A DNA stretch of 43,549 nt from Methanobacteriota archaeon (GTDB lineage: Archaea; Thermoplasmatota; Poseidoniia; Poseidoniales; Poseidoniaceae), in the NCBI GenBank assembly GCA_018650165.1, contig JABIGM010000039.1, forward strand, positions 1 to 43,549, in the 5' to 3' direction. Below the pieces are notes generated by a model. It was given only the letters and a program-made list of their open reading frames with translations, was not told the origin of the DNA and ran no database searches. A program made the translations under genes and the position numbers. Position 1 is the first letter of the stretch. Each line of letters opens with the position of its first letter. Below are positions 43,548-43,549 of this stretch, piece by piece.

Positions 43548-43549
43548 AT

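Noticed and set aside
43487..43549. Alternative frame for the right-edge partial gene, ending MGFLWAWASGEEYGVNYQG
   Set aside because: It remains possible, but the other frame gives the four-base stop-start overlap with nth used at other junctions here, so I preferred that one.
1..43549. tRNA, rRNA, CRISPR arrays, insertion sequences and integrase or attachment sites
   Set aside because: I saw no cloverleaf with a GGTTC-type T-arm, no regularly spaced repeats and no transposase or recombinase motifs; the short spacers leave little room for them.

Overview
The window looks like a piece of a marine planktonic euryarchaeon, most likely Marine Group II (Candidatus Poseidoniales). This is inferred from gene content, not from a marker-gene tree. 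The pointers are a complete archaellum (archaeal flagellum) motor cluster, archaeal-type aminoacyl-tRNA synthetases, several very large secreted or membrane-anchored surface proteins full of Ig-like and lamin-tail-like domains, archaeal lipoproteins, and an archaeal-type TATA box placed as for leaderless transcription. The DNA is moderately AT-rich, densely packed, and has no tRNA, rRNA, CRISPR, transposase or integrase that I can see. No gene-free stretch exceeds about 170 bases.

Region 1 (1-28742) is a mosaic of short transcription units. From the left: the 3' end of an EtfD/HdrD-like iron-sulfur oxidoreductase; a minus-strand set (extended SDR, Frag1/DRAM-like membrane protein, truncated pilin-like fragment); cysS; a secreted amidohydrolase with two lamin-tail-like domains; a CocE-type S15 peptidase lipoprotein; an HhH-MutS ATPase; a secreted lipoprotein translationally coupled to ileS; a 1618-residue surface protein; nadE; a membrane-anchored protein with collagen-like triplets and a propeller-like region; a fused aconitase-X enzyme next to a sugar-nucleotide epimerase; and a minus-strand operon of peroxiredoxin, left-handed beta-helix acyltransferase and flavin-reductase-like protein.

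Region 2 (28878-42830) is one long plus-strand archaellum operon. A TATA box 27 bases before the first ATG precedes three genes I cannot assign to known archaellum components: a 141-residue basic protein, a 1673-residue protein with about nine extracellular Ig-like (NEW3/CARDB-like) repeats plus about five membrane helices, and a 321-residue cytoplasmic coiled-coil/beta protein. Two tandem archaellins follow, then a 9-bp stem-loop, a gene in the FlaC/D/E position, and FlaF, FlaG, FlaH, FlaI and FlaJ. Genes are joined by 0-2 base gaps or 8-base overlaps, and most internal genes have a Shine-Dalgarno sequence. The motor (FlaH/I/J) is conventional; the surface and stator side (FlaF with an inserted domain, the giant Ig-repeat protein, acidic pre-archaellin leaders) is not. 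This is the best candidate here for an undescribed system: a lineage-specific archaellum anchoring or periplasmic scaffold.

Region 3 (42832-43549) holds a convergent endonuclease III gene with an incomplete iron-sulfur motif and the 3' end of another minus-strand gene.
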